In this document: positions 18,634 to 26,695 of the stretch, piece by piece
How positions within the stretch are numbered: the first letter of the stretch is position 1
Layout: every line of letters starts with the position of its first letter
Source of the DNA: Actinacidiphila acidipaludis
GTDB taxonomy: Bacteria; Actinomycetota; Actinomycetes; Streptomycetales; Streptomycetaceae
Assembly (NCBI RefSeq): GCF_019890725.1
Contig: NZ_JAINZZ010000004.1
Location: 124,001 to 188,000, forward strand
DNA: 64,000 bases
Direction: 5' to 3'
The notes under the pieces: generated by a model
Database searches by the model: none
Seen by the model: the letters and a program-made list of their open reading frames with translations, nothing else
What the model was told of the DNA's origin: nothing
Translations under genes and position numbers: made by a program

Positions 18634-19674
18634 CTACGCCGCGTGCACGACGTCCTTCTCGGCCGCGAAGTGGCAGGCCGACTCGTGCGCCGCCGGGGTG
18701 TCCTGGCCGGCGAAGACCGACGGGACGGCGAGCAGCGGCACCTCCTGGGAGCAGCGCTCCTGCGCCTTCCAGCAGCGGGTGCGGAAGCGGCAGCCGGACG
18801 GCGGGTTCGCCGGCGACGGCACGTCACCGGTGAGGATGATGCGCTCGCGGTGCTCACGCGCCTCGGGGTCCGGCACCGGCACCGCGGACAGCAGCGCCTG
18901 CGTGTACGGGTGGGTGGGGTGGTCGTAGATCTCGGCGTCGGTGCCGATCTCCGCCATCTTGCCCAGGTACATCACGCCGACCCGGTCGGAGATGTGCCGC
19001 ACAATCGACAGGTCGTGCGCGATGAAGATGTACGACAGGCCGAACTCGTCCTGCAGCTTCTCCATCAGGTTGACGACCTGCGCCTGCACCGAGACGTCCA
19101 GCGCCGAGACGGGCTCGTCGCAGATGATCACCTCGGGGTTGAGCGCCAGCCCGCGGGCGATGCCGATGCGCTGCCGCTGACCGCCGGAGAACTGGTGCGG
19201 GTAGCGGTTGAGGTACTCGGGGTTGAGGCCCACGACGTCGAGCAGCTCCTGCACCCGCTTGCGGCGGTCGCCCTTGGGCGCGACCTCCGGGTGGATGTCG
19301 AAGGGCTCACCGATGATGTCGCCGACCGTCATCCGCGGGTTGAGCGAGGTGTACGGGTCCTGGAACACCATCTGGATGTTGCGGCGCACGGCCTTGAGCG
19401 CGCGCCCCGACAGCCGGGTGATGTCCTGGCCCTTGTAGAACACCTCACCCGAGGTGGCCTGCTCCAGGTTCATCAGCAGCTTGGCGACCGTGGACTTGCC
19501 GCAGCCGGACTCGCCGACGATGCCCAGGGTCTCGCCCGGGTACAGGTCGAAGGAGATGCCGTCGACGGCCTTGACCGCGCCGATCTGCTTCTTGAACAGG
19601 ATGCCCTGGGTCAGCGGGAAGTGCTTGACCAGGTTCCGCACCGACAGGATCGGCTCCAGCGTGGAGTCACTCAC
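18634..19674 (-). CDS. Peptide ABC transporter ATPase, DppF/OppF type (cluster A)
   Basis: 346-residue ATPase subunit, last gene of cluster A. Walker [10 protein letters not shown], signature FSGGQRQR and Walker [13 protein letters not shown] are intact, and the C-terminal segment holds [16 protein letters not shown] and SACHF. I chose GTG 19674 because GGAAGGAG lies 7 bases upstream and the same arrangement occurs in cluster B; the frame is open to 19710. The chosen start overlaps the preceding ATPase gene by 8 bp. It ends normally, without the proline-rich tail seen in the cluster B paralogue. Confidence 0.93.
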   Translation of the reverse strand: MSDSTLEPILSVRNLVKHFPLTQGILFKKQIGAVKAVDGISFDLYPGETLGIVGESGCGKSTVAKLLMNLEQATSGEVFYKGQDITRLSGRALKAVRRNIQMVFQDPYTSLNPRMTVGDIIGEPFDIHPEVAPKGDRRKRVQELLDVVGLNPEYLNRYPHQFSGGQRQRIGIARGLALNPEVIICDEPVSALDVSVQAQVVNLMEKLQDEFGLSYIFIAHDLSIVRHISDRVGVMYLGKMAEIGTDAEIYDHPTHPYTQALLSAVPVPDPEAREHRERIILTGDVPSPANPPSGCRFRTRCWKAQERCSQEVPLLAVPSVFAGQDTPAAHESACHFAAEKDVVHAA

Positions 19675-20695
19675 CGAGGGTCTCCTTCCAGAAGTGGCAG
19701 GCGCTGCCACGCCCGGGGCCGGCCGTGTGGAGCACGGGGACCTCGGTACGGCAGATGTCCTGCGCCATCGGGCAGCGCGGGTTGAAGGCGCAGCCCGACG
19801 GGATGTGCAGCAGGTTGGGCGGCAGGCCCTTGATCGCGTAGAGCTCCTGGCCCTTGCGGTCCAGGCGCGGGATCGACTGCAGCAGGCCCTTGGTGTACGG
19901 GTGGGCCGGAGCGGCGTAGATCTGGTGCACCGGGGCGGTCTCGACGATCCGGCCGGCGTACATCACCGCGATCTTGTCCGCGACGTCGGCGACCACGCCG
20001 AGGTCGTGGGTGATCAGGATGAGGCCCATGTTGTACTCGCGCTGCAGCTCCGCGAGCAGGTCCATCACCTGCGCCTGCACCGTCACGTCGAGCGCGGTCG
20101 TCGGCTCGTCGGCGATGATCAGGTCGGGCTCCAGGGCGAGCGCCATCGCGATCATGATGCGCTGGCGCATACCGCCGGAGAACTGGTGCGGGTAGTCGTT
20201 GACCCGCTCCGCCGCGGCGGGGATGCGCACCCGGTCCATCAGCTCGATGGCCTTGGCCTTGGCCGCCTTGCGGGACAGGCCCTGGTGGACCCGGAACATC
20301 TCGCCGAGCTGGTAGCCGACCGACAGCACCGGGTTGAGCGAGGACAGCGCGTCCTGGAAGATCATCGCGATCTTCCGGCCGCGGATCTTGCGCCGCTGCT
20401 CGCCGGACATGGCGAGCATGTCCTGGCCCTGGAACAGGATCTGGCCCTGGGGGATGCGGCCGGGCGGCATGTCGAGGATGCCCATGATGGCCTGCGCGGT
20501 GACGGACTTGCCCGAACCGGACTCACCCAGCACCGCGAGCGTCTCCCCGGCCTGAACCGAGTAGTTGACGCCGTTCACGGCCTTGGCGACCCCGTCACGG
20601 GTGTGGAACTCCACGTGCAGGTCGCGTACTTCCAGCAGAGGGGCGGTCTGCGCGGCCTGAGGGGCCGCGGTCGCGCCTTCGGAGATGACAGTCAA
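19667..20695 (-). CDS. Peptide ABC transporter ATPase, DppD/OppD type (cluster A)
   Basis: 342-residue ATPase. Walker A GESGSGKS, signature FSGGMRQR and Walker [13 protein letters not shown] are present, with the OppD C-terminal region HPYTKGLLQSIPR and four cysteines in [15 protein letters not shown] and SACHFW. The start is TTG at 20695 with GGGAGG 7 bases upstream, 12 bp after permease C. It is the direct paralogue of 13667-14707. Confidence 0.94.
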   Translation of the reverse strand: MTVISEGATAAPQAAQTAPLLEVRDLHVEFHTRDGVAKAVNGVNYSVQAGETLAVLGESGSGKSVTAQAIMGILDMPPGRIPQGQILFQGQDMLAMSGEQRRKIRGRKIAMIFQDALSSLNPVLSVGYQLGEMFRVHQGLSRKAAKAKAIELMDRVRIPAAAERVNDYPHQFSGGMRQRIMIAMALALEPDLIIADEPTTALDVTVQAQVMDLLAELQREYNMGLILITHDLGVVADVADKIAVMYAGRIVETAPVHQIYAAPAHPYTKGLLQSIPRLDRKGQELYAIKGLPPNLLHIPSGCAFNPRCPMAQDICRTEVPVLHTAGPGRGSACHFWKETLGE

Positions 20696-20707
20696 CGTAC
20701 GCCTCCC

Positions 20708-21643
20708 TCAGCGCAGCTTGGGGTCGAGGGCGTCGCGCACCGCGTCGCCCAGCATGATGAACGCCAGCACCGTGATGCTCAGCGCGCCCGCGGGCCACAG
20801 CAGCATGTGCGGGGCGTTGCGGATCTGGTTGGACGCCTGCGAGATGTCGATGCCCCAGGAGACGGCCGGCGGCTTCAGGCCGACGCCCAGGAACGACAGG
20901 GTCGCCTCCAGCGAGATGTAGGTGCCGAGCGCGATGGTCGACACCACGATGATCGGCGCGAGCGCGTTGGGCAGGATGTGCCGCAGCAGCATCCGGGTGT
21001 TGCCCGCGCCCAGCGCTCTGGCCGCCTGCACGTAGTCCTGCTGCTTGGCCGTGATCACCGCGCCGCGCGCGATACGCGCGATCTGCGGCCAGCCGAGCAG
21101 CACCATGAACAGGGTGACGGTGGCCACCGAGCCGCCCTTGACGACGGACAGGAACACCACGCCGCCGAGCAGGATCGGAATGCCGAAGAAGATGTTGCTG
21201 ACCATGGAGATCAGCGAGTCCCAGATGCCGCCGAAGAAGCCGGCCAGGCCGCCCAGCAGGGAGCCGAGCACGGTGGCGCCCAGGGTGGTCAGGATGCCGA
21301 CCGCGACGGAGTCGCGGGCGCCGTACACCGTGCGGGTGTAGACGTCGCAGCCCTGGGTGTCGAAGCCGAAGGGGTGGCCGCCGGTCGGGCCCATCTGCGA
21401 CTTGGCCAGGTCGCACGCGAGCGGGTTGCCGCTGGCGATGGCGCTCGGCCAGATCGCGATGACGATCAGGAACAGGATGAGCAGGCCGGAGATGTAGAAC
21501 ATCGGCTTGCGCCGCAGGTCGCGCCACGCGTCGCCGGCCAGGCTGCGCGCCTTCTCCCGCTGCGGGTCCGCCGGTGCCGCCGGCACCGCGACGCCGGCCA
21601 CGGTGGCCTCGGTCAGGGGCTTGGGGTCGGTCAGTTCAGGCAT
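20708..21643 (-). CDS. Peptide ABC transporter permease, DppC/OppC type (cluster A)
   Basis: 311-residue membrane permease. The leader ends SLAGDAWRDLRRKP, then comes the first helix MFYISGLLILFLIVIAIWP. The periplasmic motif GHPFGFDTQGCDVYTRTVYGAR and the EAA loop QDYVQAARALGAGNTRMLLRHILPN are clear; the end GDAVRDALDPKLR is identical to that of the cluster B protein. Its ATG overlaps the stop of permease B by 8 bp. Confidence 0.93.
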   Translation of the reverse strand: MPELTDPKPLTEATVAGVAVPAAPADPQREKARSLAGDAWRDLRRKPMFYISGLLILFLIVIAIWPSAIASGNPLACDLAKSQMGPTGGHPFGFDTQGCDVYTRTVYGARDSVAVGILTTLGATVLGSLLGGLAGFFGGIWDSLISMVSNIFFGIPILLGGVVFLSVVKGGSVATVTLFMVLLGWPQIARIARGAVITAKQQDYVQAARALGAGNTRMLLRHILPNALAPIIVVSTIALGTYISLEATLSFLGVGLKPPAVSWGIDISQASNQIRNAPHMLLWPAGALSITVLAFIMLGDAVRDALDPKLR

Positions 21644-22559
21644 ACCGGATCCTCGGGTCCAGGACCGCGTACAGCAGGTCGACGAGCAGGTTGGCGGCGA
21701 GGAAGATCAGCACCAGGATGGTGACGAAGCCGACCACGGTCGGCGGGTTCTGCCGCAGGATGCCCTGGTAGAGCTGGTAGCCGACGCCGTGGATGTTGAA
21801 GATCCGCTCGGTGACGACGGCGCCGGCCATCAGGCCGCCGATGTCGGTGCCGAGGAAGGTCACCACGGGTATCAGCGAGTTGCGCAGCAGGTGGACGGTG
21901 ACCACGCGCCGCCGCGGCAGGCCCTTGGCGACCGCGGTGCGCAGGTAGTCCGCGCGCGAGTTCTCGGCCACCGAGGTCCGGGTCAGGCGGGCGACGTACG
22001 CCAGCGAGACACCGGCGAGCACGATGCCGGGGAGTATGAGGTCGCCGATCGGGGCGCCCTCGGCGACCGCCGGGTTGGCCAGCCCCCACTTGAGGCCGAC
22101 GAAGTACTGCAGCAGGTAGCCGGTGACGAACGTCGGGATGGCGACGACGAGCAGCGTGAACGCGAGCACGCTGCTGTCGGCGAACCGGCCGCGGCGCAGT
22201 CCGGCGAGCAGACCCAGGCCGATGCCGACGACCGCCTCGATGGCGAACGCGACCAGCGTCAGCCGCAGGGTGACCGGGAAGGCCGTGCCCATGAGCTCGG
22301 TGACCGGCTGGCCCGTGGCGGACTTGCCGAAGTGACCGGTGAAGATCTGCCCCATGTAGTGCACGTACTGCAGCGGCAGCGGGTGGTCGAGGTAGAGGTC
22401 GTGCCTGATCTGCGCCGCCGTTGCGGGGTCCGGCGCACGGTCTCCGAACATGGCGGCCACCGGGTCGCCGAGTGCGTAGACCATGACGAAGATCAAAAAG
22501 GTGGTGCCGATGAAGACCGGAACCATCTGGAGCAGTCGCCTGATGACGTAGCGCCCCAT
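21636..22559 (-). CDS. Peptide ABC transporter permease, DppB/OppB type (cluster A)
   Basis: 307-residue membrane permease starting MGRYVIRRLLQMVPVFIGT. Motifs include DPATAAQIRHDLYLDHPLPLQYVHYMG in the first periplasmic loop and ADYLRTAVAKGLPRRRVVTVHLLRN as the EAA loop. Length equals that of its cluster B paralogue. It lies 131 bp after the lipoprotein gene, and the gap contains two hairpins. Confidence 0.93.
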   Translation of the reverse strand: MGRYVIRRLLQMVPVFIGTTFLIFVMVYALGDPVAAMFGDRAPDPATAAQIRHDLYLDHPLPLQYVHYMGQIFTGHFGKSATGQPVTELMGTAFPVTLRLTLVAFAIEAVVGIGLGLLAGLRRGRFADSSVLAFTLLVVAIPTFVTGYLLQYFVGLKWGLANPAVAEGAPIGDLILPGIVLAGVSLAYVARLTRTSVAENSRADYLRTAVAKGLPRRRVVTVHLLRNSLIPVVTFLGTDIGGLMAGAVVTERIFNIHGVGYQLYQGILRQNPPTVVGFVTILVLIFLAANLLVDLLYAVLDPRIRYA

Positions 22560-22580
22560 CTGCCCTCCAGGGATCGGGCA

Positions 22581-22615
22581 GATGCCGGCCGGGGCTCGTG
22601 ACCCCGGCCGGCATC
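22581..22615 (-). terminator. Intra-operon hairpin 1 between lipoprotein and permease genes (cluster A)
   Basis: Perfect 14-bp stem (22581-22594 with 22602-22615) and a seven-base loop, close to the permease start. Together with the second hairpin at 22651-22677 it fills most of the 131-bp gap. Confidence 0.75.
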
Positions 22616-22650
22616 CGCACCGCGAGCGGTTGCTGTCAGTTCCCCCCAGC

Positions 22651-22677
22651 GCGCCCGCCCCGGTGCGGGGCGGGCGC
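22651..22677 (-). terminator. Intra-operon hairpin 2 after the lipoprotein gene (cluster A)
   Basis: Perfect 11-bp GC-only stem (22651-22661 with 22667-22677) and a five-base loop, 14 bp after the lipoprotein stop codon. On the minus strand it is read before hairpin 1. Confidence 0.75.
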
Positions 22678-22690
22678 TCTGTGCATCAGG

Positions 22691-24328
22691 TCAGCCGTTG
22701 TTGACCGTGATGTCGGTGTAGACGGGGTAGCTGAAAGCGTTCTCCGTCACGTTGGACACGCGCGACGACCAGCCGGCCTCGCCGTTCTGGTACCAGAGCG
22801 GGATGACGGGCATGTCCTTGAAGAGCAGCTTCTCGGCGCTCTGGTAGAGCACCGTCGCCTTGGCCGTGTCCGGCTCGGCGTTCGCCTTCTTGATGAGGGC
22901 GTCGAACTGCGGGTTGTTGTAGTGCGAGTCGTTCGAGCTGCCGTCGCTCGCGTAGAGCGGCGTCAGGAAGTCGTCGATCAGCGGGTAGTCCATCTGCCAG
23001 CCGGAGCGGAACGGCTGGGTCATCTGGCCCTTGGTGATCTGGTTGCGGAAGTCCGCGAAGGTGCCGGTCGGGGCGCCCACGCAGGCCTTGTCGTTGCCCA
23101 GCACGTTGTTGATGCTGTTGCACACCGCGTCGACCCACTGCTTGTGCGAGCCGGAGTCGGCGTTGTAGCCGATGGTCATGTGACCGCCGGGGATGCCGCC
23201 GCCCTCCTGGATCAGCTGCTTGGCCTTCGCCGGGTTGTACGTGGTGGCGTCACCCGCGATGTCCGAGCTGTAGCCGCCGGCCGTGCCCAGCACCGGGGAG
23301 GTGAGGTCGTTGGCCGGGGTACGGGTGCCCTGGAAGATCTTCTGGGTGATGGTCTTGCGGTCGATCGCCATCGACAGGCCCAGGCGGACCTTGTCCATGC
23401 CGGGGGCGTTCCAGGACTTCTGGTTCAGCGGGAACGAGATGGTCTGGATGATGCCGGCCGGCTGGTTCAGGTAGCGGCCGCCCAGGTCGGACTTGGCGTG
23501 GCTGAGCTGCTCGGCCGGGATGTCGTCGAGGACGTCCAGGTTGCCCGCCTGCAGGTCGGCGTAGGCGGTGTTGCTGTCGGTGTAGACCTTCAGCAGCACG
23601 CCCTTGTTCTTGGGCTTGCTCGGACCGGTGTAGTACGGGTTCGGGACCAGCTTCATGCTGGAGCCCTTCGTGTACGACACGATCTTGTACGGACCGTCGC
23701 CGACCGGCTTGTTGAGGTAGCCGGCGTGGTCGGTGAAGAAGGACTTCGGCAGCGGCGCGAACGCCTTGTAGCCGAGGCGGTCCGGCCAGGTCGAGAACTT
23801 CTGCGTCAGCTTGACCGTGAAGGTGTGGTCGTCCACGACCTTCAGACCGGACATGGTCTTGGCGGTCGGGGCCGCGCCCTCCTTCGCCGGGTGCACGGCG
23901 TCGTAGCCGTCGATGTCCGCGAAGAAGTACGAGTTCAGCTGCTTGTTCGTGACCAGCGCGCCGTAGTTCCAGGCGTCCACGAACGAGCTGGCCGTGACCG
24001 GCGTGCCGTCCGAGAACTTCAGGTTCGGCTTCACCTTGATCGTGAAGTTCTGCTGGTCGGTGGTGGTGATCGAGTCCGCGGCCTCAAGGTTGGCCTTCCC
24101 CGTCTTGGGGTCGTACTCCTTGAGGTCCATGAAGATCATGTCCAGGACCTTGCCGCCCTGGACCTCGTTGGTGTTCGCCGGCTCAAGCGGGTTCTGGGGG
24201 TCGCCCCACCAGGCCCGGACGACGCCGTCGTCGGAACCGCCGCTGCTCGAACCCGAACCGCAGGCGGTTGCTGCCAGGGCGACGACCGCCGCACCTATGA
24301 CCCACTTGGCGCTCTTGGCACCGCGCAT
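22691..24328 (-). CDS. Peptide ABC transporter substrate-binding lipoprotein (cluster A)
   Basis: 545-residue SBP family 5 lipoprotein and first gene of cluster A. Signal peptide MRGAKSAKWVIGAAVVALAATAC gives a lipidated cysteine at residue 23. GVVRAWWGDPQNPLEPANTNEVQGGKVLDMIF, LKFSDGTPVTASSFVDAWNYG and VGDGPYKIVSYTKGSS are family landmarks and are closely mirrored in the cluster B protein. GAGGAGGC stands upstream of the ATG. The gap upstream (24329-24826) carries two palindromes that are candidate operators. The likely ligand is a peptide; in S. coelicolor, transporters at a similar locus (bldK) import a developmental signal, but I cannot tell which cluster here is equivalent. Confidence 0.93.
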   Translation of the reverse strand: MRGAKSAKWVIGAAVVALAATACGSGSSSGGSDDGVVRAWWGDPQNPLEPANTNEVQGGKVLDMIFMDLKEYDPKTGKANLEAADSITTTDQQNFTIKVKPNLKFSDGTPVTASSFVDAWNYGALVTNKQLNSYFFADIDGYDAVHPAKEGAAPTAKTMSGLKVVDDHTFTVKLTQKFSTWPDRLGYKAFAPLPKSFFTDHAGYLNKPVGDGPYKIVSYTKGSSMKLVPNPYYTGPSKPKNKGVLLKVYTDSNTAYADLQAGNLDVLDDIPAEQLSHAKSDLGGRYLNQPAGIIQTISFPLNQKSWNAPGMDKVRLGLSMAIDRKTITQKIFQGTRTPANDLTSPVLGTAGGYSSDIAGDATTYNPAKAKQLIQEGGGIPGGHMTIGYNADSGSHKQWVDAVCNSINNVLGNDKACVGAPTGTFADFRNQITKGQMTQPFRSGWQMDYPLIDDFLTPLYASDGSSNDSHYNNPQFDALIKKANAEPDTAKATVLYQSAEKLLFKDMPVIPLWYQNGEAGWSSRVSNVTENAFSYPVYTDITVNNG

Positions 24329-24538
24329 GGGTATGCCTCCTCAGGAGTCACTGTCACTACGTGAAAGAGAAGGCCCGGCGTGCGCTGACACCCCTGACAG
24401 CCGCCGCGGCCTTCTCCGCTCGTGAGTCGGCGCTCCCCATCAGCGCTTGACCCATTGACCCGAGCTCAACTTCGTCCACTATCGGGCACGTATGGGGGCG
24501 GATGGCGCCGTCCCGGGTCTCGCTTGGGTCACGATCGC

Positions 24539-24553
24539 GTCCGGAATCCGGAC
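24539..24553. promoter_or_regulatory. Palindrome GTCCG-GAATC-CGGAC, candidate operator of cluster A
   Basis: Inverted repeat GTCCGGA-A-TCCGGAC (7-bp arms, one-base spacer), centred 218 bp upstream of the cluster A lipoprotein start. It has the same GTCCG-N5-CGGAC layout as the longer palindrome at 24620-24646, 87 bp away centre to centre. Confidence 0.5.
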
Positions 24554-24590
24554 ATTCCGCAACGTACACAGACAGGAACTAATCGGGCAT

Positions 24591-24606
24591 TGTGAGCAGT
24601 ATCACG
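24591..24606. promoter_or_regulatory. CRP-like dyad TGTGA-GCAGTA-TCACG
   Basis: Resembles the classical TGTGA-N6-TCACA half-site arrangement of the CRP/FNR family with one mismatch. It lies between the two GTCCG/CGGAC palindromes. Actinobacterial Crp sites are degenerate, so this is only a candidate. Confidence 0.25.
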
Positions 24607-24619
24607 CCGCTGAGCGGTG

Positions 24620-24646
24620 AACAGTGTCCGAATATCGGACACTGTT
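24620..24646. promoter_or_regulatory. 27-bp palindrome with 12-bp arms, candidate operator
   Basis: AACAGTGTCCGA and TCGGACACTGTT form perfect 12-bp arms around ATA. The A/T-containing centre, lack of a run of G/C and lack of a T-tract favour an operator over a terminator. It is centred 305 bp upstream of cluster A and about 190 bp after the typA stop. The core GTCCG-N5-CGGAC is repeated at 24539 and, with one change, at 4117. Confidence 0.55.
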
Positions 24647-24690
24647 GTGTTCCTCAGGGGTTCGCCCCGCCCGGGCGGAGGGCACGCCAA

Positions 24691-24817
24691 AGGGGCGCGG
24701 GGAACCGCGCGACCAGCCACCCGCCGGCCGGTGATCCGGCACGGACCGAACGGCCCCTCCGGGCCGGTGACGACCCGCGGCGCCGCGGTGGCTGAGCGCG
24801 CGGTTCCCCGCGCCCCT
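24691..24817. repeat. Streptomyces-type intergenic inverted-repeat element downstream of typA
   Basis: AGGGGCGCGGGGAACCGCGCG at 24691-24711 is perfectly inverted at 24797-24817. After a two-base mismatch the pairing continues (CCAGCCACC with GGTGGCTG). The arms enclose about 64 bp. From general knowledge, elements with this GGGGCGCGGGGAAC...GTTCCCCGCGCCCC border are dispersed between genes in many Streptomyces genomes. It begins 10 bp after the typA stop and may act as its transcription terminator. Confidence 0.75.
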
Positions 24818-24826
24818 CAACGCACG

Positions 24827-26695
24827 CTACGCGTGCTTCGCGCGGGACGCGGCGCGTCCCCGCTCCTTCTGGTCCAGGACGACCTTGCGGATCCGCACCG
24901 TCTCCGGCGTCACCTCGATGCACTCGTCGTCGCGGCAGAACTCCAGCGACTGCTCGAGCGACAGCTTCCGCGGCGGCACGATCGACTCGGCCACGTCCGC
25001 GGTCGAGGACCGCATGTTGGTGAGCTTCTTCTCCTTGGTGATGTTGACGTCCATGTCGTCGGAGCGGGAGTTCTCACCGACGATCATGCCCTCGTACACC
25101 TCGGTGCCGGGGTCGCAGAAGAGCACGCCGCGCTCCTGCAGGTTGGTCATCGCGAAGGCGGTGACCGCGCCGGAGCGGTCGGCGACCAGCGAGCCGTTGT
25201 TGCGGGTGCGCAGCTCGCCGAACCACGGCTCGTGGCCCTCGAAGATCGAGTGCGCGATGCCGGTGCCGCGGGTCTGCGTCAGGAACTCGGTACGGAACCC
25301 GATGAGGCCGCGGGACGGCACGATCCACTCCATGCGGATCCAGCCGGACCCGTGGTTGGTCATGGTCTCCATACGGCCCTTGCGGGCGGCCATGAGCTGG
25401 GTGATGGCGCCCAGGTGCTCCTCGGGGGAGTCGATGGTCATCCGCTCGATCGGCTCGTGGACCTTGCCGCCGACGTCCTTGGTGACGACCTCCGGCTTGC
25501 CGACGGTGAGCTCGAAGCCCTCCCGGCGCATGGTCTCCACCAGGATGGCCAGCGCCAGCTCGCCGCGGCCCTGGACCTCCCAGGCGTCCGGGCGCTCGGT
25601 CGGCAGCACGCGCAGCGACACGTTGCCGACCAGCTCGCGCTCCAGGCGGTCCTTCACCAGGCGGGCGGTGACCTTGTGGCCCTTGCCGCCCTTGCCGACC
25701 AGCGGCGAGGTGTTGGTGCCGATGGTCATCGAGATGGCCGGCTCGTCCACCGTGATCAGCGGCAGCGCGATCGGGTTCTCCGGGTCGGCGAGGGTCTCGC
25801 CGATCATGATGTCCGGGATGCCGGCCACCGCGCAGATGTCGCCGGGGCCCGCGCTCTCGGCGGGCTTGCGGGTCAGCGCCTCGGTCATCATCAGCTCGGT
25901 GATGCGGACGTTGGCGATGCTGCCGTCGCGCTTGATCCACGCGACGGTCTGGCCCTTCTTCAGGTGGCCCTGCTCGACGCGCAGCAGCGCGATACGGCCG
26001 AGGAAGTTGTCGGCGTCGAGGTTGGTCACGTGCGCCTGGAGCGGCGCGTCCTCGTCGTACGTCGGGGCGGGGACGTGCTCCAGCAGCGTGGAGAAGAACG
26101 GCTCCAGGCTGGTGGAGTCGGCCGGCACCGTGCCGTTGTCCGGCTTGGTGAGCGAGGCGATGCCGTCACGGGCGCACGCGTAGACGATCGGGAACTCGAT
26201 CTGGTCCTCGTCCGCGTCCAGGTCCAGGAACAGGTCGTACGTCTCGTTGACGACCTCGTCGATCCGGGAGTCCGGGCGGTCGGTCTTGTTGATGCACAGG
26301 ATCACCGGCAGCCGGGCGGACAATGCCTTGCGCAGCACGAAGCGGGTCTGCGGCAGCGGGCCCTCGGAGGCGTCCACCAGCAGCACCACCGCGTCCACCA
26401 TCGACAGGCCGCGCTCGACCTCACCGCCGAAGTCGGCGTGGCCGGGGGTGTCGATGATGTTGATCGTGATGGGGTCGCCGCCGTCCTTCGGGTGGTACTT
26501 GACGGCGGTGTTCTTCGCGAGAATGGTGATGCCCTTCTCGCGCTCCAGGTCGTTGGAGTCCATCACGCGGTCGTCCACGTGCTGGTGCGCGGCGAAGGCT
26601 CCCGCCTGCTTGAGCATGGCGTCGACCAGGGTCGTCTTGCCGTGGTCGACGTGGGCGACGATGGCGACGTTACGGATGTCGTGGCGCGTGGACAT
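24827..26695 (-). CDS. typA: Translational GTPase TypA/BipA
   Basis: 622-residue ribosome-associated GTPase of the elongation-factor family. The N-terminus has the P-loop AHVDHGKTTL and the switch II motif DTPGHADFGGEVERGL. NKTD (G4) follows near residue 125. Then come the EF-G-like domains (VGKGGKGHKVTARLVKDRLERELVGN; RGELALAILVETMRREGFE) and the TypA-specific C-terminal domain with KEKKLTNMRSS. I chose ATG 26695 because MSTRHDIRNVAIVAHVDHGK is the usual start; the frame is open 19 codons further. It is monocistronic: its terminator-like inverted repeat separates it from cluster A. Confidence 0.95.
   Translation of the reverse strand: MSTRHDIRNVAIVAHVDHGKTTLVDAMLKQAGAFAAHQHVDDRVMDSNDLEREKGITILAKNTAVKYHPKDGGDPITINIIDTPGHADFGGEVERGLSMVDAVVLLVDASEGPLPQTRFVLRKALSARLPVILCINKTDRPDSRIDEVVNETYDLFLDLDADEDQIEFPIVYACARDGIASLTKPDNGTVPADSTSLEPFFSTLLEHVPAPTYDEDAPLQAHVTNLDADNFLGRIALLRVEQGHLKKGQTVAWIKRDGSIANVRITELMMTEALTRKPAESAGPGDICAVAGIPDIMIGETLADPENPIALPLITVDEPAISMTIGTNTSPLVGKGGKGHKVTARLVKDRLERELVGNVSLRVLPTERPDAWEVQGRGELALAILVETMRREGFELTVGKPEVVTKDVGGKVHEPIERMTIDSPEEHLGAITQLMAARKGRMETMTNHGSGWIRMEWIVPSRGLIGFRTEFLTQTRGTGIAHSIFEGHEPWFGELRTRNNGSLVADRSGAVTAFAMTNLQERGVLFCDPGTEVYEGMIVGENSRSDDMDVNITKEKKLTNMRSSTADVAESIVPPRKLSLEQSLEFCRDDECIEVTPETVRIRKVVLDQKERGRAASRAKHA

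Larger units (their letters stand above)
24329..24826. other. Regulatory gap between typA and transporter cluster A
   Basis: 498 bp without a gene. From right to left it contains an inverted-repeat element after typA (24691-24817), a long palindrome (24620-24646), a TGTGA-N6-TCACG dyad (24591-24606), a second short palindrome (24539-24553), and then the presumed promoter and leader of cluster A. No -35/-10 pair is clear enough to name. Confidence 0.7.
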
